Positions 46,691-59,193 of a DNA stretch of 64,000 nt are shown here, piece after piece. The stretch is from the NCBI GenBank assembly GCA_003833135.1, contig QZLH01000033.1:73515-137514 (forward strand), read 5' to 3'. The notes under the pieces were generated by a model, which was given only the letters and a program-made list of their open reading frames with translations, made no database searches and had not been told where the DNA came from. The DNA comes from Oehlia diaphana (taxonomy: Eukaryota > Glomeromycota > Glomeromycetes > Glomerales > Glomeraceae). The position numbers were made by a program, and so were the translations under genes. The stretch's first letter is position 1, and every line of letters starts with the position of its first letter.

Positions 46691-48696
46691 ATGGCAATAC
46701 TTAAGTTGTCGTTCTTTTCTAAGCAACCAGAAACGAAACCTTGGAGGTCAGAATTTACTTTATTCGACGATTGTTGTCGATAATTTTGTATACTAGTCTC
46801 TTTAACAATTTATATGATTATATAGTTATCCTGAAGAATATAATGAAAATATATCCGAATATTTGTACAGAAGAGAGCTAGGGATACCAAAATCAAGGTG
46901 GGAAATATTAAATTTTTGTATATTTGTACAAATGTCACGTATTATTAGGTTATACTTTTTTTCATAGTTTAGGATTCTGTATATGCCCGATAATATTTGT
47001 GAAACACAGAGAATATAGTATTTATATGCTAGTAATATTTCTATAAGAATTATATTAATTTGATATACCATTTACTATGCACTTTCATTAGGTATCCTGT
47101 GAACAATTCTAGCTTTAAGTCCGGTAAAATACCACAGTTGATGAAAGAAATTGAGATTGACATGGAAAATCATGATAAAGTTTTTTCATCACATTGGATA
47201 TCATATAACGAAGTGGTTGTAGGAACAAAATGCAATAAGGTACAAATTATTAAATATGGAATAGTGTTTATTTCCGGTTACTGATTCTTTTTTAATATAT
47301 TTAAAATAGTTGTTAATCCTTAACGTTCAAACAAATAAAAGATTCGAAATTCCATTAGTTTGTGAACAAAATTTAGACTCAACACAAGAAATTCGAAACT
47401 GTTCAGGAATACGTAGCATCGCAGTGAACCCTTCTAAGACGCTTTTGGCTGTAGGAGCAGGGAAACCTGTCCAAGTGACAGTTTACGAATTACCATCATT
47501 TGAACCTGTTGCCGTATTTTCAGGCCATAATGATCTTGTTTTTTCAGTCGCGTGGCTAGACGATTATCATTTAGTATCAGGTATGTAAATATATAATTTT
47601 TAAATGTCATAAATTGCTCAAACTACAAATTAATGTCCTCCTTTATAGGATCACGTGATGGTACAATCCGCCTTTGGTCTATCGAATCGAAGATTATTTC
47701 AGAGATGCCTTTATTGCCAAACAAATACATCAATGTACATCAACCTTTACTTTCCCGATCTGAATTAGGTGGTAAAGTGCGAGACTTACAATTTAATCCT
47801 AAAACTGAGGTACACTTAGCGTTTTTTTTTTAATTTATTATGACTTATATTTAGTTATGAAAAAATATATAACCTTATTTGTTTTTTTACGATCAATATT
47901 TTTAGCAAATCATGACTCTTTCTACTGAAGGTTATGTACGATTGTGGGATGCATCATACCTTAATGGGGTAAATAATAATAAATTTCAATAATTATGTTT
48001 AAACGAAATAACGTGTTAATTTTACAGTATTTTACTCATATTCTAGATTACCAAAATCCCGTTAGCACATACAAATGAGAATGTATGCCTGACAATGAAT
48101 TCGAAAGCAAATTTATTTGCTGTGGGATCTCAAGAACATATATCGGTTGTTGATCCACGAACTTCATCAATAGTTCATGAGATTAGATCTGTCGATGAAG
48201 GATGTGGTAAATATTTTTTTTTAATCTTTATATTTATATATGTTTTATTTTATTATGCGTACTAATTTTAATTGTACTTAATTTGAAGGTGTAAGATCTC
48301 TTAGTTTTAATGATCATATGATAACAACCGGTGGAGGTTATGGAAGAATATCCTTTTATGATTTACGTGCACAACAATATTTATGTTTCCCTCCAGAATC
48401 TAACTCTGAAAAATCTTTAGTAATTGATTATAAGGAAACCGGTGTCGGTTGGCTGGTATGCATTTATTTTATTATAATTGTAATTTTTTTTCCTTTGAAA
48501 CAAAAAAAAATTGATTGAAATCAATCTTTAACCCTATTAGAATCGTGATTCAGTTTATATGAACCATTTTGCTGGTTATTCTATACAGAATGCGGTTTAT
48601 GCTCTTTCATATGATGATTCGGGCACCAAATTATTTACCGGAGGTGGTCCATTACAACTTGATTTAAAAGGGTCATATGCAGCAATATGGTCATGA
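46691..48696 (+). CDS. DCAF12: DCAF12-like WD40 repeat protein
   Basis: Nine exons, 46691-46746, 46826-46897, 47092-47239, 47310-47580, 47649-47809, 47906-47968, 48047-48206, 48289-48455 and 48541-48696, close in frame to 417 residues. Diagnostic stretches: [20 protein letters not shown] and VVGTKCNK near the N-terminus, [85 protein letters not shown] with YDLRAQQYL, and a C-terminus [11 protein letters not shown] ending in YAAIWS. This order matches the DCAF12 family. DCAF12 is a substrate receptor of the CUL4-DDB1 ubiquitin ligase in animals, where it recognises C-terminal degrons. The basic N-terminal extension of the animal protein is much shorter here. Orthology is strong by eye; the degron role is inferred. 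Confidence 0.85.
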
Positions 48697-50203
48697 AATG
48701 ATTGAGTTTTGAAATTTTAGGAACATTAAGGATACTAGAAATAGATGTATATTCATTCATTTTTTCAAACTAAATTTTATATATAGATTACGAACATTCA
48801 TTTATTTATTTATTTATTTGTTTGTTTGTTTGTTTAAGACGAATAAACAAATTGAGGATGGGGAAGGGGATTATTTAGATATTTGGTTTTTTCTTCATTT
48901 TAGTCTGATGTATAGTAGAATAACTTCTTGTCATTTCTGTGATTGCAATTGTAATTTTTATTACTAGAAACTCATTTTTTTACGCATTACTTCCATATAT
49001 AATATATTAATCATCACTCATACAGCAATAATTTCCCCTTCGAATAAATTGAATATCTAAAAGATTTGAAAAATAATTATATTCTACTTCAATACTTATG
49101 TCAAATCTCTCATGTGAATTAAACGGTATCTAGAATATTAGACTCATTCATGTAAAGAAAAAAAAAAAAATATCCTTTGCATCATTTACCAGGTTCAATC
49201 TTCGGAATTAAAAAAAAACTTACTTCTTCTACTTAACTAAACGAAATCTATTTAGATTATATCATTAATTTCTACAAGCATTCACTTCTCTTGTTTTTGA
49301 AATTGAAAACATTTTCAAAAAGATTGTCAGAATAAGAAACAGAATTTCTTAACAACTTTGTACTGTACTATAAGAAGTCAACGAATAAATAAAAAAAGGA
49401 ATCAATTCAAGATATATTATCATTTCATTAATTGAAGAATACGGAATATAACAAACATTTGATGATATTTGAAAATCTGTCAGTCAAGAAATTCATTGAT
49501 TAACATTTGTAAATCTTAAATGAGTAATTTCGATAATCTTTCAATCCCTTAAAAAATTTTTGATTTTGAATTTTCTAAAATAAGCAATTTTCCATATAGG
49601 AATATTGATTTAACACTATTAAATCAATTTACAAAATTTTCAATTTCCTTCAAGAACAAGAAAATATAAACATTAACATTTAAAAATATGTGCAAGAACT
49701 TTTATTATCTAAGAGTGCCTCTTCCTTTGAATATAAATTATTTACAAACGGATAATTATATTATTGAATAAATGCAGAATATTTTAATCTTTTTTCGGAG
49801 GTTTTTTTTGTCTCGTAGATCCCGTGTAAATTGACGAATTTCACAGATCTACAACTTTAAATTCGCGATTCAAATTTCGATTTCCATTGTTTGTGAAACA
49901 TTACCAAATAAAAGTCGCGGTTTCCCTGGATTTCCGATTTTCGGTAGATCAACGATTCACAATACTTTGTTTTTTATATATATAATAACAAAATAAAGAC
50001 ACAATCATAGTATCTGTGTCACTTTCGCGGGATACCTAGATCATTTGCCTTCTAATCCTAAGCGAATCATTACGTTTATTAATTATTAAAATCATATAAA
50101 TATCTAAATTATTCTTTTAATGTTTGAAAATAAAAAAATTTATCAAAAGAATAATTAACAAGTATTACAATTAATTAAATTTTTAATAATATGAATTGCT
50201 CCC
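48697..50203. other. Intergenic stretch
   Basis: No gene. It contains a microsatellite of TTTA then TTTG units (about 48798-48836) and a 38-base hairpin at 49815-49852. The latter has arms GTAGATC..GTGTAAATT and AATTTCACAGATCTAC. Confidence 0.55.
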
Positions 50204-51143
50204 CTACGCATTCCATTCAGCTCCAGCATTGTTTATTTCAGCTCCAGCGTTGTTCGTTTCGACTGTTTCAATTCCGGCATTATTCACAGCATTATTGCGC
50301 CTTAAAGGGACATTAATAATTTCAGAAGCTAATTTACGATTCAAGCGAGGGATTAATATAACGCAAATGATTGATAAAAATAAGTTTATGCAACCAAAAA
50401 TAATCGTCATAAAATAAAATATATAATCATAATAAAAGATAGTTATCAAAAATTTCATGGTAACTACAAAATAAATAAATTTGTTAAATAATAATATAAG
50501 AAAAATAAACGGATAATATTAAATTTGTATAATAATTTTTTTCTTACTATAAGGTATCCAAAAGCCTATTTCAATCCTTATGCAGCATATATATGCATAT
50601 ATATACATTTTTTTTGTTAAAATCTTAAATAATATCAATTTAAATTTATAATTATTTTAATTTATAGTAAAAAAAAAAAACTTACCAATAAATAATATAT
50701 CCCAGTTTTCTAGACGCTCTATTCCAATTATATTCAATTGTGATAATATAATGTCCTAAATTTCAAGGTTATTATTATCATTATTGCGAAATACTTAAAA
50801 ATTCAAATTACTATATATTACCATTTATTGACATACAATAAACATCTGCACAAACATAAAATATAAGACTAAAGAATAAATTTAAATTATTTGATTAATA
50901 TTTTCATTTGATTAGGAAAAAGTAAAAGAAAATTTATTTACACTGGAGAAAAATCCATTTCTATATGTGATATTCTATTTAATGCTTCTACTAAATATAT
51001 TATGTCTACAAGAAAAAGGGTACGACGTAAATTATTAAATATTCGATTTAAATTAAATGCAATTTCAATACTGTACCTATAACTAAACATACTAAACCAC
51101 ACGCAAATTGCAAAGTTCTTATAATATTTAATATAAGCTGCAT
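50204..51143 (-). CDS. Four-helix membrane protein, MARVEL-like family member
   Basis: Six exons, 51077-51143, 50942-51005, 50822-50868, 50686-50755, 50548-50576 and 50204-50463, close in frame to 178 residues with intron phases 1, 2, 1, 2, 1. It begins MQLILNIIRTLQFACGLVCLVI (helix 1). Others: VLIFYVCADVYCMSI, LGYIIYWIEIGFWIPYITMK and MTIIFGCINLFLSIICVILI. Exon 5 is 29 nt and encodes the IEIGFWIPY part. The tail has imperfect NNAGxE repeats (NNAGIETVE, NNAGAE, NNAGAE). An upstream ATG in the same frame at 51294 would add 50 residues through a region without family character, so I chose the start directly before the helix, as in the relatives. Exon 3 uses the distal acceptor because the nearer one breaks the frame. 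Confidence 0.72.
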
Positions 51144-53041
51144 TTTGTAAAATTTTTCTAAAAAAAAAAATGATTTGATTTGAAACCGCCCACTTTATTT
51201 CATTCGACTTTCCTATATATATTTGTTTCATTATAAGCGGGAATTGAATCTCTTTCATTGTAGTACACCCAAAAACGTATAACCAAAGCGCCAAAGTAGT
51301 TCATTGTTTCAATAATTTTAGCTTAATAAAGAATTTCTCGATTTTCCTTTTTTTGATAAATATACTCATTTAATATATTTTGTAACCAAATATTTGGTAC
51401 CGGGCCCATTAGTCATTACAGTGTCATTACTATAACAAATAACCCTTATTTTTCGCATTACTGGTTTTTTAGCCTGCATGATCTATAGACTTCGATTAGG
51501 AATATAATACTTCCCGATCGTCCCGTTAATCAATTTAATAGAAGTAATATTTACCTAAAAACCATTATATTTGCCAAAATAGAGTAAGAACAATCCCAAT
51601 TGTGATCACGGGGTTTCTCAATCCGCTCACGTGATTTGTTAGTTTGAGCTCCTGTTTCCTAGTTGTTTTGTCGGGTCAGAAATCAAAAAGTAATAAAGTG
51701 ATACTGCCGGGCTAAAATACTAATTTGAATAATGCATTAAGATTAAAAAACGCAAATAACAAACCTCTTATTTTAAGATTCAAGTAAGATACTTATCGTT
51801 ATATAGTGTAGTGATTTGAAACTTTGGTAATAGGTACAAATATTACACCCATATTTATTTACTTTTTTATCATATCATTAATCGAGAATCTTATCCGATT
51901 AAACATCATAAAGTGTTATTTATTTGACAAACAATTATAATTCGTTGGATATGTAAAATATCAAAACAGTTCAAGAACCATAGAAAACAGGTAAGGTAAC
52001 ATTCAAATCAGAAACGTACTACATATGTGCTAAATCTCTAAATCATCAATTTACCTTGGAATTTTATAAAAAGTCGAGACACTGAAAATCTGAAATTATA
52101 AATTATGACCAAGCTAAATAATAAGTACAGTAATGTTTGTAAGAGAACAGTCACATTAATAGCGACTATCTATCGCAAATTTGTCTTCTGTATTATTATG
52201 CCATCATATCATCACTCTTTGAAAGTCTATGAAACTTTCATGCTATGTACTTTGATAACAATTATAGAACGTTTGCTAAAATCAAAATCACGCAACGCGA
52301 AAACATTTGAGCATGATTAATTTTTTATTATACGAATCTCGCAAACGTGATTATGATGAATTTATATGATTTTGAAATTTATAATTTGGTGATAAATGAT
52401 ATAAAAAACAAGCTTAAAATAGGACCCAAACAATACATATATAGTTCAGATGAAATAACTTAAATCTATAAAAAGCATAACGAGTACTGTACTAGTACAA
52501 CAAACGATTTCTATGCTAAAATTGCTCAGTTCCTTACGTTTACACTTTGTTCAAAATGACTCCTTAAAAAAGTCAATTAAACTTGGAAGTACTCGGTATT
52601 TGAAGAGCTAGTCACAGATCTTATTAACTTTATCAGTAAGTGCTTAGGTTGAGTGGACAAAAAATTTTGCTCACTATCAAGAATCAAATGAGTTACCTCA
52701 GTTACTAAAGTTGCTAATCTCCGGAATTTATGCTATAGATTTGAAATTTTTCATCTCAGTGAAGTTCTCTTTGGAACTTTGTTAAAATCGAAACTTTTTA
52801 TAAATCTGTGTCCGCGTACTCCCTCCCTCTTTGATAGCATCATACATTTCATTCGCTTTTTTATCATTTTTTCACTTTGCAATAAATACCATTTGTCCAT
52901 ATCATATTTGTATTTTTAACATGAAATAAAAAAAGATGTATGTTAAAAATCTATTAGTTTATTAAAATGCGTTAAAATATGTAAACTGTATAAAGATAAA
53001 AAGCACATGACCAAATTCTAATAGTTTGGAGATAAAAGTGA
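51144..53041. other. Intergenic stretch
   Basis: About 1.9 kb in which I find no gene, repeat or element. The plus-strand frame at 52105-52320 has no protein-like features. Confidence 0.5.
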
Positions 53042-54987
53042 TTAATTCAATAAATTACTAATCTTCATTGACGAAGAATCAATTATTGACGAGTCAATTT
53101 CGTCAATCACTTGTTGATTTACGTTTCTTGGACAGCTTTCTTCAAGTAACATTGAAAGATTATCACAATAATTATGACTCACGTAATTATTCAGCATAAG
53201 TACTATACACCTCATATCTAACTCTTTTAGCTTTTGGAGTGAAATTAACCTTCGGTAATCTGAATTTTTCTGCCTCCGATGGAAGCCTTGGCAATCCAAA
53301 ATTAAATTTTCGTTTGTTTTCGGAAATCCTTTCGCCAAGAAGATATCTCAGATACAGGCCATCCTTACAAACAACCTGCCTCAGGTAAACTATTAATTTG
53401 AATACGTTCTCGATATTAGTTCCAATGCAATTTGATTGCAGGTCAAAGCTCTTGACATCTTGATCATAAATATATAAGGTGGTATTATATTCCTGCTGTA
53501 GAGAGTTCTTAATATTCCAAGACGTATATGAGCATTATTTACTAAAGCAACATGCACTCGGATCAAGGATATTTCCGATTCTGAAAACAAATGCGTCGAA
53601 AGTATGCGGTTTAGGGCATGAGACGCTTCAGCAATAACAACAGCATAATCTTTATGGACCTGCACACCACCAACTTCAAACTCCAAGATAAAAAAAGGGT
53701 ACTGCTCCTTTGTGAAGGAATTTGATGATGGAGTTCTCATGTAGAATCAAAAGGATCGACATTAAGAGAAAATGCATCCGATAATATTTTTGTCCATAAT
53801 TGAGATTTAAAATGATTTTCGGAGGGATCGGCACCAGGGCGAACTGGTGAAGGTACGAATAGTAGGATTGATGTCAATGCGGACAAAGCTGTTGGTGCAT
53901 CAATAACGAAATCAGCAGGCTCTAAACCCAACCAACGTTGTATCGTACTTATAATACCTGACCGCACTATTCCCATTTTATCTTCTCATATGATTCTATT
54001 TAATACTGGAACAGCATCTTGCAGTTTTTGATGTCGGGTATCTTTTAAAGTTGCAATTATAATACCAAAATTTGCAGTCGGTTTCCATAGGTCTGGATAG
54101 CATATAGGATTCTGTGCAGGGAACAATTTACTGTCCACAACTGACCAAGAAAGTAATTTGAAAAGGTGTCTGACCCGCTGAGACTCTTCTTCAAGATGAT
54201 GGTTCTCTAATTGTTTTAATATTTCGCAATATTCTTTTAAAGCCGGAAATGCCATTATGTTTGCAAAAACCTACTGGACATTATAATTATTGGCTTGTTC
54301 GTTGGTTCGTTCATGGATCGTTGGGTAGGATGCTTGTGTCTCCTAAAGAAATAATTAGAAAAAGATTACATTGTAATTTTAAAAATGCAGCATAAATATA
54401 GTTACCTCTCGAGATAGGTTATCATCAACTTCACTACCCTGTCCAGATTCGTCTCCTGATCTTTCATAATAACCATCTGCAAAAGTATTAGAGAGAACTC
54501 ATGATTAATTATAATTTGAATATATCTTGATACAAGTAAGAAGCTTTACCGTTAAGATTGTTATCTAACCGAGAATGAAATTCGATATGGGCTTGACGCT
54601 TCTTTTTCTTTATTTTGCTCTAAAATTTCAATTTTTGTCAGTATATACATATAAAAATCGTTTTGTACAATCAGTTACTTGGAAAGCAAGATAAACTTGT
54701 ACAAAATGGAAACTCAAACCTTGCACACAGTCGATCCAACCTCCCCTTATATAAAAAACGTACATTTGCTTTTCTATTATCTCTCTAATCTTCCAATCTT
54801 CATAACGTGTCCAGTCTTTTTTATAGCCGCCCATATCCAACCTTCCTTTTAAATCTAGGAGTTTCTTCGAACTAGGATCGCTTGCTTCAATCGCAGCTTT
54901 CTTGCTGCGAAATTTAAACCTTATAAAAAAGTTTAATGGAGTAGGTTCTGAATGATTAAGTAAGAAGTTGATTTTCTGATCATTCAT
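53042..54987 (-). pseudogene. Recently decayed multi-exon gene with intact introns
   Basis: Exons 54679-54987, 54550-54619, 54406-54476 and 54271-54342 splice in frame and read MNDQKINFLLNHSEPTPLNF…, ending at a TAG (54271-54273). The same frame continues past this stop with MAFPALKEYCEILKQLENHH…, meets a TGA at 53986-53988, continues as MGIVRSGIISTIQRWLGLEP…, then shifts frame near 53738 into SFTKEQYPFFILEFEVGGVQ…, and shifts again near 53405 into ENVFKLIVYLRQVV. The acidic pair in FFILEFE followed by a conserved HKD could be a PD-(D/E)XK-type nuclease core, but that is speculative. If the first stop is real termination, a 173-residue protein could still be made. Few lesions over 1.9 kb suggest recent loss. 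I do not recognise the family with certainty. Confidence 0.5.
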
Positions 54988-55749
54988 TTTAATAGTGAAG
55001 CAAAAAACAATAACGCTAAATTCCTAAACAAGTAGAATATCGAGGCACAATAACCGTAATGTAATAGTTCATAAAACGCAAAAAAAACGCGTTATCACGA
55101 CACATGATTGGAAAAATTGTTACATCAAAATTTATCAAAATTTGTGATCGCCGATCAGTGATAAATATGATAAATAGCTCGAGTTTCTTTTTTGCAAAAT
55201 AAAAATAAAATGTTTCTTCAAAGCGCAGCCGGTTTACTCGAGCGGAAAAAATCCGTGATATTCATCTGTACAAGCAGAGACGTTATACCATATATTTGGG
55301 AGTCTGTCTGTAAATGACTCCATGGTACGCTTCAAACACCGGCTGCGCTTCTTCCTATACTTTTTATTGCAACGTTCTATAATAATGAGATTAAATTTTT
55401 CTTGCATTTATTTATTTTAATGAAAGATTGTTTTTCAAGTGAAAATTTCAAAAGGAACATGTATCCCAAATCTTGTAATTTATTTTTAACGATCATTAAT
55501 AAATTCCGGAATATCGATTATGGAGCGAAACTCAGCAACACAACCACAACATATGAAACCGGATCATAGAGTAAATGTTGAATAGTGTGTTTATAGACAA
55601 ACAAGAAAATTATGTGTAGTGTGTGGACCTGTAAATAATTTTATGTATCTGGCTACGAGCCGAATGTAGTTTACTTACTGTATTCGATTTTTTCTATACA
55701 TAACTAAATAAATCGCGTCTTACCGTAATATAGAAATATATTATCAAAG
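54988..55749. other. Intergenic stretch with a small inverted-repeat element
   Basis: No gene. Contains the 130-bp inverted-repeat unit at 55221-55350. Confidence 0.5.
55221..55350. mobile_element. Short element with 13-bp perfect inverted ends
   Basis: AAGCGCAGCCGGT at 55221-55233 and ACCGGCTGCGCTT at 55338-55350 are perfect inverted repeats, G/C-rich in an AT-rich setting. The 130-bp unit has no coding frame. A trinucleotide TTC lies just outside both ends, too short to prove a target duplication. Confidence 0.6.
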
Positions 55750-56070
55750 TTGTCATCAGAGCTTGAATTGTTGAGACAGCAAGTTGGTGAGCTTGAGGTG
55801 AAGCCAAATCAGCTCCTCCGCCTACAGGAGTATTCAGAATGTTTAAAGCTTACAATAAATATATGTTTAGGCGTAAGTACCGATAGTGAGTTGGCTAAAG
55901 AACAATTTATTAACGTTTTATCAGCAAGTTATTTTGTAACGTACTCATCAGATAATAAAGAAAATCCGAATTCAAATGGGGTGGATATTATACCTGATGA
56001 CGAGCCCTGGTTGGGAGAATTATTACTGGACGAAGGAATCGATTGCGAATTCTTCTCGGTATCGGCATAA
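55750..56070 (+). pseudogene. Fragment of a coiled-coil protein gene
   Basis: An open frame of 106 codons reads SSELELLRQQVGELEVK..., then LRLQEYSECLKLTINIC, an Asn/Asp-rich part with NKENPNSNG, and an acidic end DDEPWLGELLLDEGIDCEFF. It looks like real coding sequence (low A/T bias, leucine heptads) but lacks a proper start and partner exons, so it is either a 3' exon of an unrecognised gene or a fragment. Confidence 0.4.
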
Positions 56071-57781
56071 TCCGCAGATTTATTGCATGACCCTTTTCTC
56101 GGTATCACGTGAGTAGTATTTTTTGAAGGAAATAATGCTAAGCTTTCCCCCCGAAAAATTTTATTTATTTATGGTCTGGGCGTGTGACTTTATTACGCCA
56201 TTGTATAGTGACAAATCGCTCGAATGGTTCTCAGCTTTTCATAATTCAATAATTAATCGGTCTCCTGATTTATCCCTTTCGTTAAAATGAAATGAATCTA
56301 TGATTTACAGATCATGGGATAAACGGTAAATTTTTATTATCCTACTGTTGTTAGTGCATTCAAATTACGTGATAGACTAATCACTTATTATTCCGTTTTT
56401 GGGATAAAGTTATAGGAATTAGCAGTACGTAATCCAGCATGGGTGATTTATCACCTACTGTTTTTACAGACTCGATCCATGATGAATAAATAGTAGGTTC
56501 TTTATTCCAATAGGGGATATCAGCCAATCTAGATAATAAACGATAGATATACCATTACTCCATTAGTAACATCAGTTTTTAGCGCAATTTTTTTCTCTTG
56601 AAAAAAGGAGGTCAACTAACAAATAAGCAAACCGTACCAGGGATGTAAAATTATGCCAATGTTCCTGATGATTTATTCCCGGAATGGCTAATTTAAAATA
56701 AATATGCGGATCTATACTATATTTTTTATAATACCCTGCCTATTTTCCTTTCACTTTCGGTCCTCATTAAAGGGAATATTCATTATGTTACGACTTTGAA
56801 TCAAACTGCGCCACAAACGAATGTTCGAAGCAAGAAAAAAAAATTCTAGTGTCCTTTTACCTTTGGTTTATACACTATAAGCAGTTTACTGAAGTGAACA
56901 GCGTCTCATGGATAGATATTCTAGTTCTTCGGGTATCTTAGGAATGGGAGTGGATAGTAGATTCGTCCCTGAAATATTCTGTGAATCTGTGGTTTCACTT
57001 CAACATGTACTTATACTGTGTATAAAAATGAAAAATTCAATTTCAACATTATATTGTAACATAATTTGCTTGAAATAAATTTTGTATCTTTGTATCATTA
57101 TCACCTCGCTCTATTTTCCGAAATATATTTAATATTTGTAAATTTTCTTTATTATTAAAGATTTTAAATATCGTAAAAAAACCATTTACTACAATGTTAC
57201 GAAGTTTCTTAAAAACTATCAATTCCAACCCACTGATGATATAGCAATCTTTACATGATCTTACTAGCTTGTCAATTTATCCATTATTTGTTAGAAAATC
57301 ATTTTCCTTTTTATCGAAATGAGTGCCCAAAGTACAATCAGGAATTTTGATTCTATAATATAATACTGTATATATATTCTTTCAAAATAACTTTTCATTT
57401 TAATAGTCTCCCTTGACTGCTGAATTTTTTAAATATTTAATATGATATGATTATTATGACTAAATACAGTTAGTTATATGTATTTTGTAGATGCATGCAG
57501 TCGTCGTAGTCATATATTTTTTACAACATTTTTGAAAAAAAAAAAACTTCTATATGATTAAATTTACATTTATTTTATTTCAATTTTATTTTCAGTTGTG
57601 CTCAATATTAGGTACTATTATAATTAATTTTTGAGCATAGTAGAAATAAATTTTTTTTTTTTTAAAAAAAAAAAACCTTTTAACCTTGAACAATGTTTAT
57701 TTTTCAAATATTAAAAGATTATTAAATGTTCACTGTTTCCCCCGTATAAAAAAAAAATATCACGTATACAATATACGTATA
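56071..57781. other. Intergenic stretch
   Basis: No gene supported. A CTGCGCCACAA motif lies near 56806-56816. A and T homopolymers abut at 57650-57675. Confidence 0.5.
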
Positions 57782-59193
57782 TTAAATGGCCCAATCATCA
57801 TCTTGTTGTGTCGTAGTTTGTTGAACAATTTCAACTTGAATTCTAGTGAAAGGCAATCGAACTTGACTGTTTGAATCTCGTATTGATGACGAAGTTATTT
57901 GTGAACTACGTTGACTATGTTGTGATAGATCTTTTTCTGAAGGATGAGTTGGAATTGGATTATCTTTCCAACCTTCATTTGTAATATATTGAACTGTTAA
58001 TAATAAACCACCGATAGTAATTCCAAGAATACGAATTAAATTGACTGCCGTATTTTCAGATGTAACAATTGAAATAATGATATAAAGCATTAAAAGGGTC
58101 AATTGAAAAATATAGACCAATGTATATGAATTTACTTTCTTTGCAATCATTCTTTCATACGATTTATTATCCCCAGTTGGTAAGTTTTGTCCATTGAAAG
58201 ATAATTGATTGATTTTAAATCTTTTTAAATGCATACGAGTGTCTACGTAAAAGGTCAATAATGATAACGCATGGATTATTATAATGAATAAAATGATGTA
58301 AAGAACTGACTTGTTATTTTTTTGGTCTGATTGAGCCCCGCACCTTAAAAAAAAAAAAAATTTTTTTTTTTTTTTTTTAGTTAGAAATTGTAATATTATA
58401 AAAACGATTACATGTTCAGTTAATTAGAAATATGCAACTCCTCCTGGTCTTCGCAATATTCCTAATGATTCATACTTGTAGGAGAAAAAATTCATACCAA
58501 TATTGTAATTTGCCATATTTATTCACTCCGAGTGAAGTATAAAATATAGCAAATCCAGTTGAAATTAAGAATATTATATAATCGTATGGACCGGAATTAA
58601 ATTCGATATCTCTCTTAACTTTATACCAATTTATAAATGATACGAAAGTTACAAAACTCATCAAAAAAGATAATAAGAATATTGAGGTAAAACCAATCGG
58701 ATTGCACAATGGATTATCACCTACAGATGCATGACTCTAAATAAAATTTTAAGAAAGATTGAATACTTTTATATAAATTAAATAATAAAGAATAACTTGT
58801 TAATAGACTGACTTACCAAATTAATAGTTTGGAAAATGGATGTGATTATTTCTGGGAAAGGAAATAAATTAAATAAGATAATTATATTATTAATAACAAA
58901 TTATAACAGATATAAGTGATATGAAATTATTTACCAACTATTGCAATATAGAAAGGAAATCTAAGATGCTTTGATAAGTAATTTTTATTATTCTTTTTCC
59001 ATTGAAAATAAGTTCTAACGAGGATATATAAACATGTTATAAGATCAATTTGTGACAAAATTAAACTTGTAACAATTGTTAATTTAGAATCAGCTTCAGA
59101 ACGTGAATTTATCGAATCTTCATCGTGTTTTGCACAATTGACAAAATCTACTATGTAAAGTAGTAAAACTGTGAAGAATATTTTAGATTTCAT
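57782..59193 (-). CDS. Seven-helix GPCR-like receptor
   Basis: Four exons, 58935-59193, 58817-58851, 58498-58736 and 57782-58343, close in frame to 364 residues. A cleavable signal peptide (MKSKIFFTVLLLYIVDFVNC) precedes seven helices: about SLILSQIDLITCLYILV, LRFPFYIAIVEIITSIF, FTSIFLLSFLMSFVTFV, YDYIIFLISTGFAIFYTS, SVLYIILFIIIHALSLL, YTLVYIFQLTLLMLYIII and NLIRILGITIGGLLLTV. Cysteines at the start of helix 3 (NPLC, residue 109) and in the loop before helix 5 (YWCG, residue 179) can form the typical GPCR disulfide. The C-tail (about 300-364) is rich in Ser, Thr and Gln, suited to phosphorylation. It resembles the fungal/amoebozoan cAMP-receptor-like or Git3-like group only in overall pattern; ligand unknown. 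Intron 3 contains adjoining A and T homopolymers. Confidence 0.72.

Noticed and set aside
50938..51294. 118-codon minus-strand frame as an alternative longer start
   Set aside because: Its extra N-terminal 50 residues have no relative in the other family genes, and reading through the first intron would break the frame shared by the family.
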